This document shows positions 52,426-63,012 of a stretch of DNA of 64,000 bases, in pieces. The notes beneath the pieces were generated by a model. That model was not told where the DNA came from and did not search any database. It was given only the letters and a program-made list of their open reading frames with translations. The stretch comes from Lysinibacillus capsici (GTDB taxonomy: Bacteria > Bacillota > Bacilli > Bacillales_A > Planococcaceae). The stretch is taken from NCBI RefSeq assembly GCF_003367505.1, contig NZ_PXXX01000024.1, positions 1 through 64,000 of the forward strand. The letters are read 5' to 3'. Numbering within the stretch: the stretch's first letter is position 1; each line of letters begins with the position of its first letter. The translations under genes and the position numbers were made by a program.

Positions 52426-52506
52426 TTAAATCGTTAACATATAGTAGACACCTACTGCCAAAAATGCAATACAGACAACGATTAGTACTTTTGCTAATTT
52501 TTCCAT
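52426..52506 (-). CDS. Single-span membrane micro-protein, 26 aa
   Basis: A short frame read from the sequence: MEKLAKVLIVVCIAFLAVGV, then YYMLTI. It is almost entirely one membrane segment with a charged start. AGGAG is nine bases before ATG 52504-52506. It lies 12 bases after yshE with a terminator just beyond it, so it is probably co-transcribed with this DUF350 membrane protein and may be its small partner. Confidence 0.6.
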   Translation of the reverse strand: MEKLAKVLIVVCIAFLAVGVYYMLTI

Positions 52507-52518
52507 GTCATGACACTC

Positions 52519-52932
52519 CTATGCAATACTTGCCCCAATTACAAACGAAAGACCGACTGAAATGGTAAAGGAAATGAAACCAACTGAGCGATTATCATTG
52601 GCAATCTCTTGATCAACGTTAAAACGAGGTGTCATAAATTCAAATAAGAAATACGCTACAATCAATAATGTAAAGCCAAAAAGGCCCCAACCGATCATTT
52701 CACTTAATGTGCTATGACGTGCAATGGAAAAGCGGAAGATATTACAAATCCCTAGTATTTTTCCACCTGTTGCAAGAGCCACAGCGACATTACCTTTTTT
52801 AATTTCTTCCCAATTTTTATATTTCGTAACGACTTCGAACAATGCCATCGAGACGACTAAACATAATACTACAACACTAAAATATCCTGCCGTTTCGATA
52901 ATTGGATATCGCCAAAAGCCAGAATTCAGCAT
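52519..52932 (-). CDS. yshE: YshE, DUF350 membrane protein
   Basis: A 137-residue protein with about four hydrophobic segments (GYFSVVVLCLVVSMALFEVV, NVAVALATGGKILGICNIF, IGWGLFGFTLLIVAYFLFEF, VGFISFTISVGLSFVIG). This is the DUF350 pattern. Function unknown. It follows mutS2 as in B. subtilis. Confidence 0.85.
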   Translation of the reverse strand: MLNSGFWRYPIIETAGYFSVVVLCLVVSMALFEVVTKYKNWEEIKKGNVAVALATGGKILGICNIFRFSIARHSTLSEMIGWGLFGFTLLIVAYFLFEFMTPRFNVDQEIANDNRSVGFISFTISVGLSFVIGASIA

Positions 52933-52954
52933 TTTTCTCCGTCCCCTTTATAGC

Positions 52955-55321
52955 TTATTTCAATTCAACAATTGTGACGCCTAAGCCCCCTTCACCGGCT
53001 TCACCAAAACGGAAGGATTTTACGCGCTTATGCTTTTTCAAATAGCTTTGAATACCTTGACGTAAAGCCCCTGTACCAACTCCATGAATAATGGACACAC
53101 GACCATAATTAGAGAGTAATGCATCATCAATATATTTCTCTGTTCTTACGATTGCATCCTCATAGCGTTCACCACGTAAATCTAATTCTAGTTTCACATG
53201 ACTATTTCGATTTTTCACACCAGCTGTTCGTAATACAGGCTCTTTTTCAGGTTTAATATACTCCAAATCACTATCTGAGATTTTCATTTTTAAAATCCCC
53301 ATTTGGACAACCCATTCGGTATTCGACACCTTTTCTAACAAAGTACCTCGTTGACCATAGCTTAACACCTTTACCTCGTCTCCGACAACTAAGTTTTGTG
53401 CACGAGCTTTGACTTGTGCCGCCTTTTTTAGCACTTTATTGTCTTCAAGTGGTGTTGCTTCTTCCAAGCGTTTACGTGCTTCAATCAATTCATGCTCCTT
53501 GACAACTTGATCAGCATTTTTACGCATTTCTCGAAGCTCTGCAATAATCACTTCTGCTTCACGTTTTGCTTCATCAACAATTTTACGCGCCTTTTCCTTC
53601 GCCTTCTTATCAAGCGCCTCTTTACGCTCCTCATAAGCTTGCAATTTATCTTGAAGCTCTTTACGTAATGTTTCTGATTCTAATAGCAATGCATGCGAAC
53701 GCTCTGCATCATCTTCAGATTGGCGACGTGTTTCTTCCAATGAGGCAATCATCGATTCAACCTCATGTCGATCGGTTCCAGTAAAGCCTTTAGCACGATC
53801 AATAATGGATTCAGGTAAACCAAGACGACTGGAAATTTCAAATGCATTTGAGCGCCCAGGTACACCGATAAGTAGACGGTAGGTCGGGCTCAAAGTTTCA
53901 ATATCAAATTCTACACTGGCATTGGCTACACCTGGTCGATTATAGCCATAAGCTTTTAGCTCAGGATAGTGAGTTGTAGCCATTACACGAGCACCGCGCC
54001 CATGTACTTCGTCTAAGATTGAGATGGCTAAGGCTGCCCCTTCCTGTGGGTCAGTACCTGCCCCTAACTCATCAAAAAGAACAAGTGATTCGTGATCAAA
54101 TTTTTGTAGGATGTCAACAATATTAACCATATGGGACGAGAACGTAGAAAGTGACTGCTCAATTGATTGCTCATCACCAATATCGGCAAATAATTGCTCA
54201 AATACAGCAAGTTCTGAGCCATCTAATGCTGGCACTGGTAATCCAGCTTGTGCCATTAATGTACACAGACCAACCGTTTTTAATGTCACCGTTTTACCAC
54301 CTGTATTAGGACCTGTAATGACAATAGCTGTAATGTCTTTACCAAATTCAATATCATTTGGAATAGCTGATTCTATTGGTAGTAGTGGATGACGTGCACG
54401 TATTAGTCGGATATAGCCATCCTGATTCATTTTAGGCATTGTACATTTATTGGCTTGGCCATATTTGCCCTTTGCTAAAATGACATCGATATCGCCTAAT
54501 ACCTTCACTAAGTTAAATAAATCTGATGCTACTTCTTGCACCATTGCACTTAATGCTAGTAAAATACGTTCAATTTCTGCCTGCTCTTTCATTTTCAAGC
54601 GATGAATTTCATTATTTGCTTGGACAACAGAATCTGGCTCAATAAATAAGGTTTGACCAGAAGAAGATTGGTCATGGACAATCCCACCATAGTGGTGACG
54701 ATATTCCTGCTTTACGGGAATAACAAAGCGATCATTACGAATTGTCACAAGTGTATCAGAAAGCATTTTCGCTGCATTACTTCCCCGAATTAAACTTTCC
54801 AGCTTAGAGCGGACTTTCCCTTCTTCAGCACGCAAAGATTGGCGAATAGAGCGCAATGTTTGACTAGCAGAATCTAAGACAGCTCCATTGTCGTCAATAC
54901 AGTTATTAATTTCATGTTGCAATCCTGTTAGGACAGGCATTGCTTCTTTTTTGGAGATGAAATGGGGAATATCAATCACTTCATCGGCTTCTAAATCTTC
55001 AATAAAATTACGTAGAATTCGGCTTGCTCGAATCGTGCTCGAAATTTCCATTAGTTCTACTGCTGCTAACATGCCTCCTATTTGAGCACGTCTGGCAGAG
55101 GGACGGACATCAAAAATTCCGCCCATTGGTACATTGCCCTTCACACGCAAAATGGAAAGTCCCTCATCCATTTCCTCTAATAATTGTACTACTTTATCAA
55201 AATCTGTTTGTGGCACAAGCTCCTCAATGGCAGATTTACCAATGGAGGAAGTACAATAGGAAGCCACTTGTTGCCTAACTTTATCGTATTCTAGTGTTTT
55301 CAATGCGCGTTCTGCAATCAC
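52955..55321 (-). CDS. mutS2: MutS2 endonuclease
   Basis: A 788-residue ATPase involved in collided-ribosome rescue and recombination control. P-loop ITGPNTGGKTVTLKT, Walker B LVLFDELGAGTDPQEG, long coiled coil from about 515 to 640, and a C-terminal Smr domain (ELDLRGERYEDAI, HGVGTGALRQGI). GTG 55319-55321 has AGGAGG eight bases before it. It follows polX in the conserved order. Confidence 0.95.
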   Translation of the reverse strand: MIAERALKTLEYDKVRQQVASYCTSSIGKSAIEELVPQTDFDKVVQLLEEMDEGLSILRVKGNVPMGGIFDVRPSARRAQIGGMLAAVELMEISSTIRASRILRNFIEDLEADEVIDIPHFISKKEAMPVLTGLQHEINNCIDDNGAVLDSASQTLRSIRQSLRAEEGKVRSKLESLIRGSNAAKMLSDTLVTIRNDRFVIPVKQEYRHHYGGIVHDQSSSGQTLFIEPDSVVQANNEIHRLKMKEQAEIERILLALSAMVQEVASDLFNLVKVLGDIDVILAKGKYGQANKCTMPKMNQDGYIRLIRARHPLLPIESAIPNDIEFGKDITAIVITGPNTGGKTVTLKTVGLCTLMAQAGLPVPALDGSELAVFEQLFADIGDEQSIEQSLSTFSSHMVNIVDILQKFDHESLVLFDELGAGTDPQEGAALAISILDEVHGRGARVMATTHYPELKAYGYNRPGVANASVEFDIETLSPTYRLLIGVPGRSNAFEISSRLGLPESIIDRAKGFTGTDRHEVESMIASLEETRRQSEDDAERSHALLLESETLRKELQDKLQAYEERKEALDKKAKEKARKIVDEAKREAEVIIAELREMRKNADQVVKEHELIEARKRLEEATPLEDNKVLKKAAQVKARAQNLVVGDEVKVLSYGQRGTLLEKVSNTEWVVQMGILKMKISDSDLEYIKPEKEPVLRTAGVKNRNSHVKLELDLRGERYEDAIVRTEKYIDDALLSNYGRVSIIHGVGTGALRQGIQSYLKKHKRVKSFRFGEAGEGGLGVTIVELK

Positions 55322-55339
55322 TGAGAACACCTCCTCAGC

Positions 55340-57049
55340 CTATTTATTTCGTTGTATGAACGCTTCAAACTGTTCACGCGTCCATGTATTCACAATCATA
55401 TCTTTCGGTAACCATGCTCTATTTGCATAGCGAACCCCAATATCCATAAAACGTAAATGTGCAATATCATGCGCATCTGTGTTGATGGCTACTGGCACAC
55501 CTGCAGCGCATGCCATTTCTAAATGTTCTACACATAAATCGAGACGATACGGATTTGCATTTAACTCTAAAATTTTACCATATTCCTTTGCCCAGGCAAT
55601 TAACTGTTTCATATCAGGATTATAACCATCGCGATCTTCAATAATTCGACCAGTCGGATGGGCAATCATATGAACATAGGGATTTTGCATAGCTGTTAGT
55701 AAACGTGCCATAATTTTATCTTGTGATTGTGTAAAACTAGAATGAATGGAAGCAATAACAAAATCGAGCTCTTTTAACACCTGATCTTCGAAATCAAGTG
55801 AGCCGTCTGGTAAAATATCCATCTCCGTCCCTTTAAACAAATGAAAATCTGGATGTGCTGCATTAAATGCCTCAATTTCTACACGTTGCTTTTCTAAACG
55901 CTCCGGTGTTAATCCATTTGCTACTTTTAGGAATTGCGAATGGTCTGTAATAACGCTATATTGATAGCCCCGTGCTAGTAACGCCTCGCCCATTTCTGCA
56001 ACAGAGTATGCACCATCTGACCATGTTGTATGCATATGCAAATCAGCTTTAATATCCTCTAGTCGAACTAAGTTTTGAATTATGTTTGTTTTGTCAAATT
56101 CTACTGTTCCTGTCCGTAAGCTCGGTGGAATCCAAGGTAGATCAAAATGAGCGAAAAATGCTGCCTCGTCTTGGAACGTCAAAACGGTACCACCTTCCTG
56201 TTCCACACCATATTCACTTATTTTTTCACCACGGGCTTTGGCAATTTGCCGCATACGAACATTATGATCTTTTGAACCTGTGAAATGATGCAACGCAGTC
56301 GCATATTCATTATCTTTCACTAAACGGAAATCAACGCTAACTGGTTCATCTAAGTCTAAAATCACCGAAATTTTTGTATCCCCTGCCGCCACGACTTCTT
56401 GAATGGCCAAGCTATTTAACAACTTTTCGCGTACTTCCTCAACTGCTTCTGTCACAACAATAAAATCAATATCTTTGCTAGTTTCTAACGCTCGACGGAA
56501 ACTCCCAGCAACTGAAAACCGGTCTACTTCCTTCATACTACCTAGAAGCGCCTCAATTTGTAAAACCACAGGCTCAAGCTGCCAAATTGGTAGTCGTTCT
56601 GAACGATTTGCTAAATTGGCTAGCTCCTTTAAAATCTTCTCCTCAGTTTTTACAGCAAATCCAGCTAATTCACGTACTTTTCCTGCCTCACAAGCTGCCT
56701 TCAAGCTTTCTGCAGAGTCAATACCAAGCTCTTGGTGTAGTTTCGCAATTTTTTTTCCTCCCAAGCCAGGTAATTTTAGCAATGGCAGTAACCCTTTAGG
56801 TACAACCTCTTCTAACTCCTTTAACAAACTCGATTCACCTGTTAACATTAAGTCCTCTATTACAGCCGCAGTACCCTTGCCAATACCTTTGAGTTTTGTT
56901 ACATCATCCATTTCGCTTAATGAACGCTCGTCCCCCTCTAGTGCTGCTGCAGCCTTTCGAAAGGCTGATACCTTGAATGGATTTTCTCCCTGTAGTTCCA
57001 TATATAAAGCAATTTTTTCGAGTGTGCGAATAATTGTTTTTTTATTCAT
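55340..57049 (-). CDS. polX: DNA polymerase X with PHP domain
   Basis: A 569-residue DNA polymerase/3'-5' exonuclease in base-excision repair. N-terminal helix-hairpin-helix (about 50-110: DVTKLKGIGKG, LPGLGGKKIAKL), palm with GSFRRALETSKDIDFIVV (two catalytic Asp) and VDFRLV, and C-terminal PHP (DLHMHTTWSDGAY, ITDHSQ, SIHSS, NTDAH). Confidence 0.95.
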   Translation of the reverse strand: MNKKTIIRTLEKIALYMELQGENPFKVSAFRKAAAALEGDERSLSEMDDVTKLKGIGKGTAAVIEDLMLTGESSLLKELEEVVPKGLLPLLKLPGLGGKKIAKLHQELGIDSAESLKAACEAGKVRELAGFAVKTEEKILKELANLANRSERLPIWQLEPVVLQIEALLGSMKEVDRFSVAGSFRRALETSKDIDFIVVTEAVEEVREKLLNSLAIQEVVAAGDTKISVILDLDEPVSVDFRLVKDNEYATALHHFTGSKDHNVRMRQIAKARGEKISEYGVEQEGGTVLTFQDEAAFFAHFDLPWIPPSLRTGTVEFDKTNIIQNLVRLEDIKADLHMHTTWSDGAYSVAEMGEALLARGYQYSVITDHSQFLKVANGLTPERLEKQRVEIEAFNAAHPDFHLFKGTEMDILPDGSLDFEDQVLKELDFVIASIHSSFTQSQDKIMARLLTAMQNPYVHMIAHPTGRIIEDRDGYNPDMKQLIAWAKEYGKILELNANPYRLDLCVEHLEMACAAGVPVAINTDAHDIAHLRFMDIGVRYANRAWLPKDMIVNTWTREQFEAFIQRNK

Positions 57050-57107
57050 TAGTAATTCCTCCTATCGTAAAAACACTTCCCTCAAGACAGAGAGAAGTGC
57101 ACAGTTA

Positions 57108-57647
57108 CTATTGCATATAAATATACCACCAGTTTTGGAACATCTTTGTAATAATTGGTGTATGCTCCAACATAAGACCACTTAACAATGACTTCGACAT
57201 TAAATTTTGTATGGCATCTACTGGTAATAAGGCGCACACATATAGCAAAATAAACATAATTAAATAGTTTTCAATCATGCCAAGTAACGCCCCAAGCCAA
57301 CGATTCACTGTATTTAGCACCGGCAAATACGCGATAAAGTCAAATATCGATGCCACGATTTGCAACGTTATTTTTACTGCAAAGAAAATAACAGCAAAGG
57401 CAATTACCCGATAAAAGGTGCGGTCTAAATCTAGACTATCAATGACAACGCCAAGGCTACCTGTGTCAGTGACACCTGGATACGGAACCCAAAATACAAA
57501 TTTTTGTGCTAATGGCTTATAATAAATATACGCAACAATTAGGGCTACTACAAAGCTGACAATATGCATCATCTGTACAATAAAACCTCGTTTTGCACCG
57601 ACGCCTATACCAGCTAACAGTACCACTAATATGATTAAATCTAACAT
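57108..57647 (-). CDS. CvpA family membrane protein
   Basis: A 179-residue protein with four hydrophobic segments beginning MLDLIILVVLLAGIGVGAKRGFIVQ, the CvpA signature. The equivalent in B. subtilis is yshB. Role not clear. ATG 57645-57647 chosen; the TTG at 57656 is in the ribosome site. Located between zapA and polX. Confidence 0.85.
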   Translation of the reverse strand: MLDLIILVVLLAGIGVGAKRGFIVQMMHIVSFVVALIVAYIYYKPLAQKFVFWVPYPGVTDTGSLGVVIDSLDLDRTFYRVIAFAVIFFAVKITLQIVASIFDFIAYLPVLNTVNRWLGALLGMIENYLIMFILLYVCALLPVDAIQNLMSKSLLSGLMLEHTPIITKMFQNWWYIYMQ

Positions 57648-57652
57648 TCTCT

Positions 57653-57913
57653 TCAACCCTTTAACTTTTTCAATTCTTCTTCTAATTGCTCCATTCGTTC
57701 TTTTAATAGTAAATAATCATGAACTGTATTTACTGCTGTCAGAACAGCAAGTTTTGTGCTATCAAGTGAGGGATTATGTACGTTCATCTCGCGCATACGG
57801 TCATCAACAATCGAAGCAACAAGTCGCATATGGCCAATGGATTCAGAGCCGACCATTTTATATGTATGACCATATATTTCAACAGAAATTTTATTCTTTT
57901 CTTGTTTTTCCAT
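57653..57913 (-). CDS. zapA: Cell-division protein ZapA
   Basis: An 86-residue FtsZ-binding protein that bundles filaments. [36 protein letters not shown] (globular head) and the coiled coil [30 protein letters not shown] precedes the ATG. Divergent from rnhC. Confidence 0.92.
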   Translation of the reverse strand: MEKQEKNKISVEIYGHTYKMVGSESIGHMRLVASIVDDRMREMNVHNPSLDSTKLAVLTAVNTVHDYLLLKERMEQLEEELKKLKG

Positions 57914-58048
57914 AGTCGCACCCTCCTATAAATTCGATGCACACACGATTTTAGAGGCTTGTGAGCACCATCACACAAAAAAGCTATTTATTATCATACC
58001 ATGAAAGGTATAAAATTGTGAACAACGAGGACAGAAAGGAACGATTAA

Positions 58049-58972
58049 ATGGCAAATATTGTGCTTTCCATTTCAACAAATATTCAAAAAGAGGTGATGG
58101 CTTACTATGCATCGCACTTTATAGAACGAAAGGCTCCGGGAGTCATTTTTGCGGCAAAACTACCAGATACAGCCATAACTATGTATAAATCAGGCAAATT
58201 AATGTTTCAGGGGGGCGGTGCTGAACGTGAGGCAGCACGTTGGGGAACTGTTGAAAAAACTGCTACTCCACTCTCCACTATCGGGGCAAAAGGGGATGTA
58301 CTGCCTAACAATTTCGCAACCATGTCTGTCTTAGGCTCAGACGAAACAGGCACAGGTGATTATTTTGGTCCAATCACTGTAGCAGCAGTATATGTGCCTC
58401 CTTCCAAAATCGAACTCATGAATGAGCTTGGCGTAAAAGATTCAAAAATGCTAACAGATGACTATATGAGGAAAATTGCACCTGATTTGCGTGCAGCCTG
58501 TGTCCATAGTGTTCTCGTCTTACGCAACGAGAAATATAACAACTTACAAGCGAAAGGCTATTCCCAAGGTAAAATGAAAGCCATGATGCATAACAAGGCA
58601 CTACAAAACACACTATCAAAAATGGCACCTGAAAAACCTGAATTTATCTTAATCGACCAGTTTGCTGAACGTGGTGTCTATTACAATTATTTAAAAAATG
58701 AACGTGAACTTGTACAAGAGAATGTCTACTTTTCTACTAAAGCAGAACAATTACATGTAGCTGTGGCTACAGCATCTATTTTAGCTCGTGCTGCCTTTTT
58801 AAAGGAAATGGACCGTTTGAGTGACATTACAGGGCTTACATTAATGAAGGGCGCCTCTAACAAGGTAGATGTGCAAGCAGCCCGAATCTGGCGTAATCAG
58901 GGCGAAGAATTTCTACGCTCCATCACAAAATGGCATTTCGCCAACACTGATAAAGCACGGAAGATGAAGTAA
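58049..58972 (+). CDS. rnhC: Ribonuclease HIII
   Basis: A 307-residue enzyme removing RNA from RNA-DNA hybrids. The N-terminal TBP-like domain (1-85) is followed by GSDETGTGDYFGPITVAAVYV with the catalytic DE pair, and later Asp in DSKMLTD and IDQFAERG. It is divergently oriented from zapA, as in B. subtilis. AAAGGAACG precedes the ATG. Confidence 0.94.
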   Translation: MANIVLSISTNIQKEVMAYYASHFIERKAPGVIFAAKLPDTAITMYKSGKLMFQGGGAEREAARWGTVEKTATPLSTIGAKGDVLPNNFATMSVLGSDETGTGDYFGPITVAAVYVPPSKIELMNELGVKDSKMLTDDYMRKIAPDLRAACVHSVLVLRNEKYNNLQAKGYSQGKMKAMMHNKALQNTLSKMAPEKPEFILIDQFAERGVYYNYLKNERELVQENVYFSTKAEQLHVAVATASILARAAFLKEMDRLSDITGLTLMKGASNKVDVQAARIWRNQGEEFLRSITKWHFANTDKARKMK

Positions 58973-59005
58973 ATCATACTATTGGTTGCTTAAAAAAGCT
59001 TTTTT

Positions 59006-59045
59006 GGGGTTCCTGATGAGCGTGAGACGCATTAGGAACCTTTTT
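59006..59045 (+). terminator. Terminator of rnhC
   Basis: GGTTCCT (59008-59014) and AGGAACC (59034-59040) with an inner ATG/CAT and GCGT/ACGC pairs, then TTTTT. Confidence 0.82.
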
Positions 59046-59114
59046 GAACGCTTTCCTCATTTTTTGGATCATTCTTTCTTCACCTTTTGGATCATCATCT
59101 TCACCATTCTCAAA

Positions 59115-59147
59115 CAAAAAAAGACTGCCTCGTAAGACAGTCTTTTT
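59115..59147 (-). terminator. Terminator of pheST
   Basis: AAAAAAGACTG and CAGTCTTTTTT around a short loop, just after the pheT stop on the minus strand. Confidence 0.88.
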
Positions 59148-59154
59148 TCATATA

Positions 59155-61572
59155 TTAGCGTACTTCTGTGCCTGCAATCGTAGCAATGGCTTTTAACACT
59201 TTGTTATGTGCGGCCACTACTTCTTCGTCTGTTAAAGTACGTTCTGGATCAAAGTATGTGAGTGAGAAGGCAACCGATTTTTTACCTGCTTCCATTTTCT
59301 CCCCTTCGTAAACATCGAATACGCGGATATCTTTTAATAGTTTCACACCCGCTGCATCAATAGCTTCCATTACTTCGCCCGCTGTTGTTGTACGGTCCAT
59401 TATAAGAGCGATATCGCGAGACATAGCTGGGAAACGAGGTACTGGTGTATAGGCAAGTGGTGCTTCTTGTGCCGTTGCACTTAATAGCGCCACTAAATTC
59501 ATTTCCATTACATACGTGTCTTTTACACCCCATGCTTTTTGCTCTGCTGGGTGAAGTCCACCAATGATGCCGACTTGCTTGCCATCCAATAAAATGCTAG
59601 CCGTACGACCTGGATGTAAGCCATCCACTTGTGATTTCACAAATGTCATGCGATTTGCTAAGCCAAGTTTGCCAATGACACCTTCGATGATACCTTTTAG
59701 CACAAAGAAATCTACAGCTTTTTTCTCACCTTGCCAAGCATGGTCTAGCCATTTGCCAGTTAGTACTGCTGCCACATGCTCTTCCTCATATGGTTGCCCC
59801 TCATCTGATTGACCAAGGAACACGGAACCAATTTCATATAAAGCCACGCCTTCAGCTTGACGTGCAACATTATAAGCCGCCGCTTCGATTAAATGTGGAA
59901 TAAGGCTTTGACGTAATGTAGAACGCTCCTCACTCATTGGCATAAGCAAGCGAGTTACCGGCTCTGCTTTCAAAGCAAAACGTTGTGACAATGCATCCGA
60001 CGTTAACGAATAAGTTACCGCTTGATACAGGCCAGCCCCTTCCATGTAATGACGAACAACACGTCGATTTGCTTGGTAAGGTGATAAATTACCTACTTGT
60101 GTTGCACCCTCTGGTAATGTCATTGGAATTTCATCATAACCATAAAGACGAGCAATTTCCTCCACGATATCCTCTTCAATTTTAATATCTTGGCGACGTG
60201 TTGGTGCATCAATAATTAATAAACCATTTGCTGCCTCTACACCAAATTTTAAACGCTCTAAAATAGAAAGCATATCTTCTAATGCAATCTTCATACCTAA
60301 ACGTTCATTAATAAAATCTGGGGAAACGACTACTCGCGCTGGTGTTTTATCTAACTCATCTACTAAACATGTACCTTCTAATACTTCGCCTCCTGCTAAT
60401 TCAGCAAGTAGAGCGGCAGCACGTTCAGCAGCTGGTAAGACACGATTTGGGTCTACCCCTTTTTCGAAACGAGCCGATGCATCTGAACGTAGGCCAAGAT
60501 GACGAGACGTTTGACGCACTGTTAAACCATCAAAATAGGCTGATTCAATGACTACAGTCGTTGTTGAATCTGTTACCTCTGAATTAGCACCACCCATTAC
60601 ACCAGCAATGGCTACTGGCTCTTTGCCATTTGTAATGACTAAATCTGAAGCTTTTAATGTACGTTCTTGGTCATCTAATGTTGTAATTTTTTCACCTTCT
60701 GTTGCTTTACGAACAACGATTTCATCCGTTGCTAGGCTATCATAGTCAAAAGCATGTAGAGGTTGACCATATTCCATTAATACATAGTTCGTTACATCTA
60801 CGACATTATTGTGTGGACGTACTCCCGCAGCCATTAGACGATTTTGTAGCCACATTGGTGATTCACCGATTTTTACGTTTTTCACAACTTTTGCTACATA
60901 CATAGGATTTGCTTGTAAATCTTCTACATGAAGCTTCAGGTAATCCTGTGCTTTTTCACTAGCAGTTTGATAGGAAATTTCTGGATATTTAATTTCCTCT
61001 GAAAGAATAGCACCTACTTCATACGCTACACCTAGCATTGAAAGAGCATCTGAGCGGTTTGGTGTTAGTCCTAACTCCAGCACTGTATCACGTAGGCCCA
61101 ATATAGCCAGTGCATCTGCCCCTACTTCTGCATCTGCTGGTAGGACGAAGATACCTTCTGAATACGCCTTAGGAACAAGCTTTCCTTCGATTCCAAGCTC
61201 TTGTAAGGAACAAATCATTCCGTTCGATTCATGACCGCGAAGTTTTGCTTTTTTGATTTTAATGCCACCTGGTAAATGTGCACCTGGACGAGCAACAATG
61301 ACTTTCTGACCAGCATCAACATTCGGTGCACCACAAATTATTTGTTGAGGCTCTGCTTCGCCAACGTCAACTTGGCAAATATTTAACTTATCAGCCTCTG
61401 GATGTTTCTCCTTAGAAACTACATAACCAACTACAACTTTATCCATAGCATTAGCACGATCAATTACTGCATCTACTTCGATCCCAGAGCGTGTAATTTT
61501 TTCTGCTAATAGCTCAGGTGCTAAGTCCTGCGTATTGATATAATCTTTTAACCATTCTAATGATACTAACAT
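59155..61572 (-). CDS. pheT: Phenylalanyl-tRNA synthetase beta subunit
   Basis: An 805-residue subunit. tRNA-binding OB domain at about 40-150 (VVGYVVSKEKHPEADKLNICQVDVG), B3/B4 editing domain, B5 (GNLSPYQANRRVVRHYMEGAG follows), and the C-terminal anticodon-binding FDX domain (PAMSRDIALIMDRTTTAGEVMEAI). It charges tRNA-Phe together with PheS. It is 13 bases after pheS. Confidence 0.96.
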   Translation of the reverse strand: MLVSLEWLKDYINTQDLAPELLAEKITRSGIEVDAVIDRANAMDKVVVGYVVSKEKHPEADKLNICQVDVGEAEPQQIICGAPNVDAGQKVIVARPGAHLPGGIKIKKAKLRGHESNGMICSLQELGIEGKLVPKAYSEGIFVLPADAEVGADALAILGLRDTVLELGLTPNRSDALSMLGVAYEVGAILSEEIKYPEISYQTASEKAQDYLKLHVEDLQANPMYVAKVVKNVKIGESPMWLQNRLMAAGVRPHNNVVDVTNYVLMEYGQPLHAFDYDSLATDEIVVRKATEGEKITTLDDQERTLKASDLVITNGKEPVAIAGVMGGANSEVTDSTTTVVIESAYFDGLTVRQTSRHLGLRSDASARFEKGVDPNRVLPAAERAAALLAELAGGEVLEGTCLVDELDKTPARVVVSPDFINERLGMKIALEDMLSILERLKFGVEAANGLLIIDAPTRRQDIKIEEDIVEEIARLYGYDEIPMTLPEGATQVGNLSPYQANRRVVRHYMEGAGLYQAVTYSLTSDALSQRFALKAEPVTRLLMPMSEERSTLRQSLIPHLIEAAAYNVARQAEGVALYEIGSVFLGQSDEGQPYEEEHVAAVLTGKWLDHAWQGEKKAVDFFVLKGIIEGVIGKLGLANRMTFVKSQVDGLHPGRTASILLDGKQVGIIGGLHPAEQKAWGVKDTYVMEMNLVALLSATAQEAPLAYTPVPRFPAMSRDIALIMDRTTTAGEVMEAIDAAGVKLLKDIRVFDVYEGEKMEAGKKSVAFSLTYFDPERTLTDEEVVAAHNKVLKAIATIAGTEVR

Positions 61573-61584
61573 GTTTTATCCCCC

Positions 61585-62622
61585 TTACGCTTCTGTTCGC
61601 TCGAATTGTGATAAGAAGCGAGTGTCACTTGTATAGAAATGACGAATATCGTCAACACCATATTTCAACATCGCAATACGTTCTGCACCAATACCAAATG
61701 CAAATCCAGAAACTTTCTTTGGATCATAGCCAGCCATTTCTAATACGTTTGGATGCACCATACCTGCTCCTAGAATCTCAATCCAGCCAGTGCCCTTACA
61801 TACGTTACAGCCTGCTCCACCACATTTGAAACAAGAGATATCCATCTCTACAGATGGCTCAGTAAATGGGAAGAAGCTCGGACGTAGTCGAATTTCGCGG
61901 TCTGCACCAAACATTTTTTTCGCTAACGTATCTAATGTTCCTTTTAGGTCACTCATGCGAATATTTTCGCCAATGACTAAACCTTCAATTTGCATAAACT
62001 GATGTGAATGTGTTGCATCATCATTATCACGTCGGAATACTTTACCAGGACAAATTATGCGAATCGATTCACCTTTTTTGGCTTCCATCGTACGAGCCTG
62101 TACTGGTGAAGTATGGGTACGTAATAATATTTCCTCGGAAATATAGAACGAATCTTGCATATCACGAGCTGGATGACCTTTTGGTAAATTTAGTGCTTCA
62201 AAGTTATAGTAATCCTTCTCCACTTCTGGACCTTCAGCAATTTCATAGCCCATTCCAATAAATAAATCTTCAATTTCTTCAATGACACGTGTTAAAGGGT
62301 GACGGTTCCCCACTTTAATTTCACGACCTGGTAAAGTGACATCAATCGACTCACTCGCTAATTTTTCAGCAATGGCTGCCTCTTCCAACACGGTAATCTT
62401 TGTTTCTAATACTGCCGTTACATTTTCACGAACATTATTCACTAAAGCACCCATTTTCGGACGTTCTTCAGCTGATAATTTGCCCATCCCTTTTAGTAAA
62501 TCAGTGATAGGTCCTTTTTTTCCTAAATACGCAACACGTACTTCATTCAATTCTTTTAAATTTGCAGCTGCTTCAATTTTAGCAAGTGCTTCTTGCTCTA
62601 ATTGTTTTAATTGCTCTTCCAT
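61585..62622 (-). CDS. pheS: Phenylalanyl-tRNA synthetase alpha subunit
   Basis: A 345-residue catalytic subunit. Coiled-coil start (1-85), then class II core: motif 2 [23 protein letters not shown] and motif 3 [17 protein letters not shown]. The pheS T-box leader lies upstream, and GGAGGTTATAAC precedes the ATG. Confidence 0.96.
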   Translation of the reverse strand: MEEQLKQLEQEALAKIEAAANLKELNEVRVAYLGKKGPITDLLKGMGKLSAEERPKMGALVNNVRENVTAVLETKITVLEEAAIAEKLASESIDVTLPGREIKVGNRHPLTRVIEEIEDLFIGMGYEIAEGPEVEKDYYNFEALNLPKGHPARDMQDSFYISEEILLRTHTSPVQARTMEAKKGESIRIICPGKVFRRDNDDATHSHQFMQIEGLVIGENIRMSDLKGTLDTLAKKMFGADREIRLRPSFFPFTEPSVEMDISCFKCGGAGCNVCKGTGWIEILGAGMVHPNVLEMAGYDPKKVSGFAFGIGAERIAMLKYGVDDIRHFYTSDTRFLSQFERTEA

Positions 62623-62654
62623 GTTATAACCTCCTCAGAAAATAAATGCCTGCT

Positions 62655-62941
62655 TTTTAGGCATAAAAAAACTCGCCCCTAAAAAGGGACGAGGACATTT
62701 TCGCGGTACCACCCTAGTTATTGCAAAGCAAAGCCTTACAATCACTTCATTGACATAACGACTTGATAAAGCCGGCTTACCTTTACAGCAGTACACTGGT
62801 CCCGGTAGCTGCTCGCGGGCTGAATTCAAAACTGCATTGATACGGCGTTGGCTCTCAATCTCTGGCCTACGCTCCCTGTCGTCCATTCACAATCTTTACT
62901 ACTTCCCGGTCAAAGCATTTATTATTTAAACATACATTTTA
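62655..62941 (-). promoter_or_regulatory. Phe T-box leader of pheST
   Basis: T-box GGGTGGTACCGCG near 62,702-62,716, terminator CTCGCCCCT/AGGGACGAG (62672-62693) with T-run, and specifier GAA-TTC-AG at 62821-62827, so TTC (Phe). Uncharged tRNA-Phe should allow read-through into pheS. Confidence 0.93.
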
Positions 62942-62947
62942 GAATAA

Positions 62948-62977
62948 ATTATACAATAATGGACTGTAGCAAATCAA
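62948..62977 (-). promoter_or_regulatory. Promoter of pheST leader
   Basis: TTGATT (62972-62977) and TATAAT (62948-62953), 18-base spacer, minus strand. Confidence 0.7.
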
Positions 62978-63012
62978 GAGACAACTGCCTCAATCCCACA
63001 ATGAGCAATTAA

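Noticed and set aside
56403-57185. Plus-strand open frame of 260 codons over polX and cvpA
   Set aside because: Both minus-strand genes have clear motifs; the frame is a shadow.
62635-62886. Minus-strand frame of 83 codons before pheS
   Set aside because: It lies inside the Phe T-box leader; the codons reflect conserved RNA structure.
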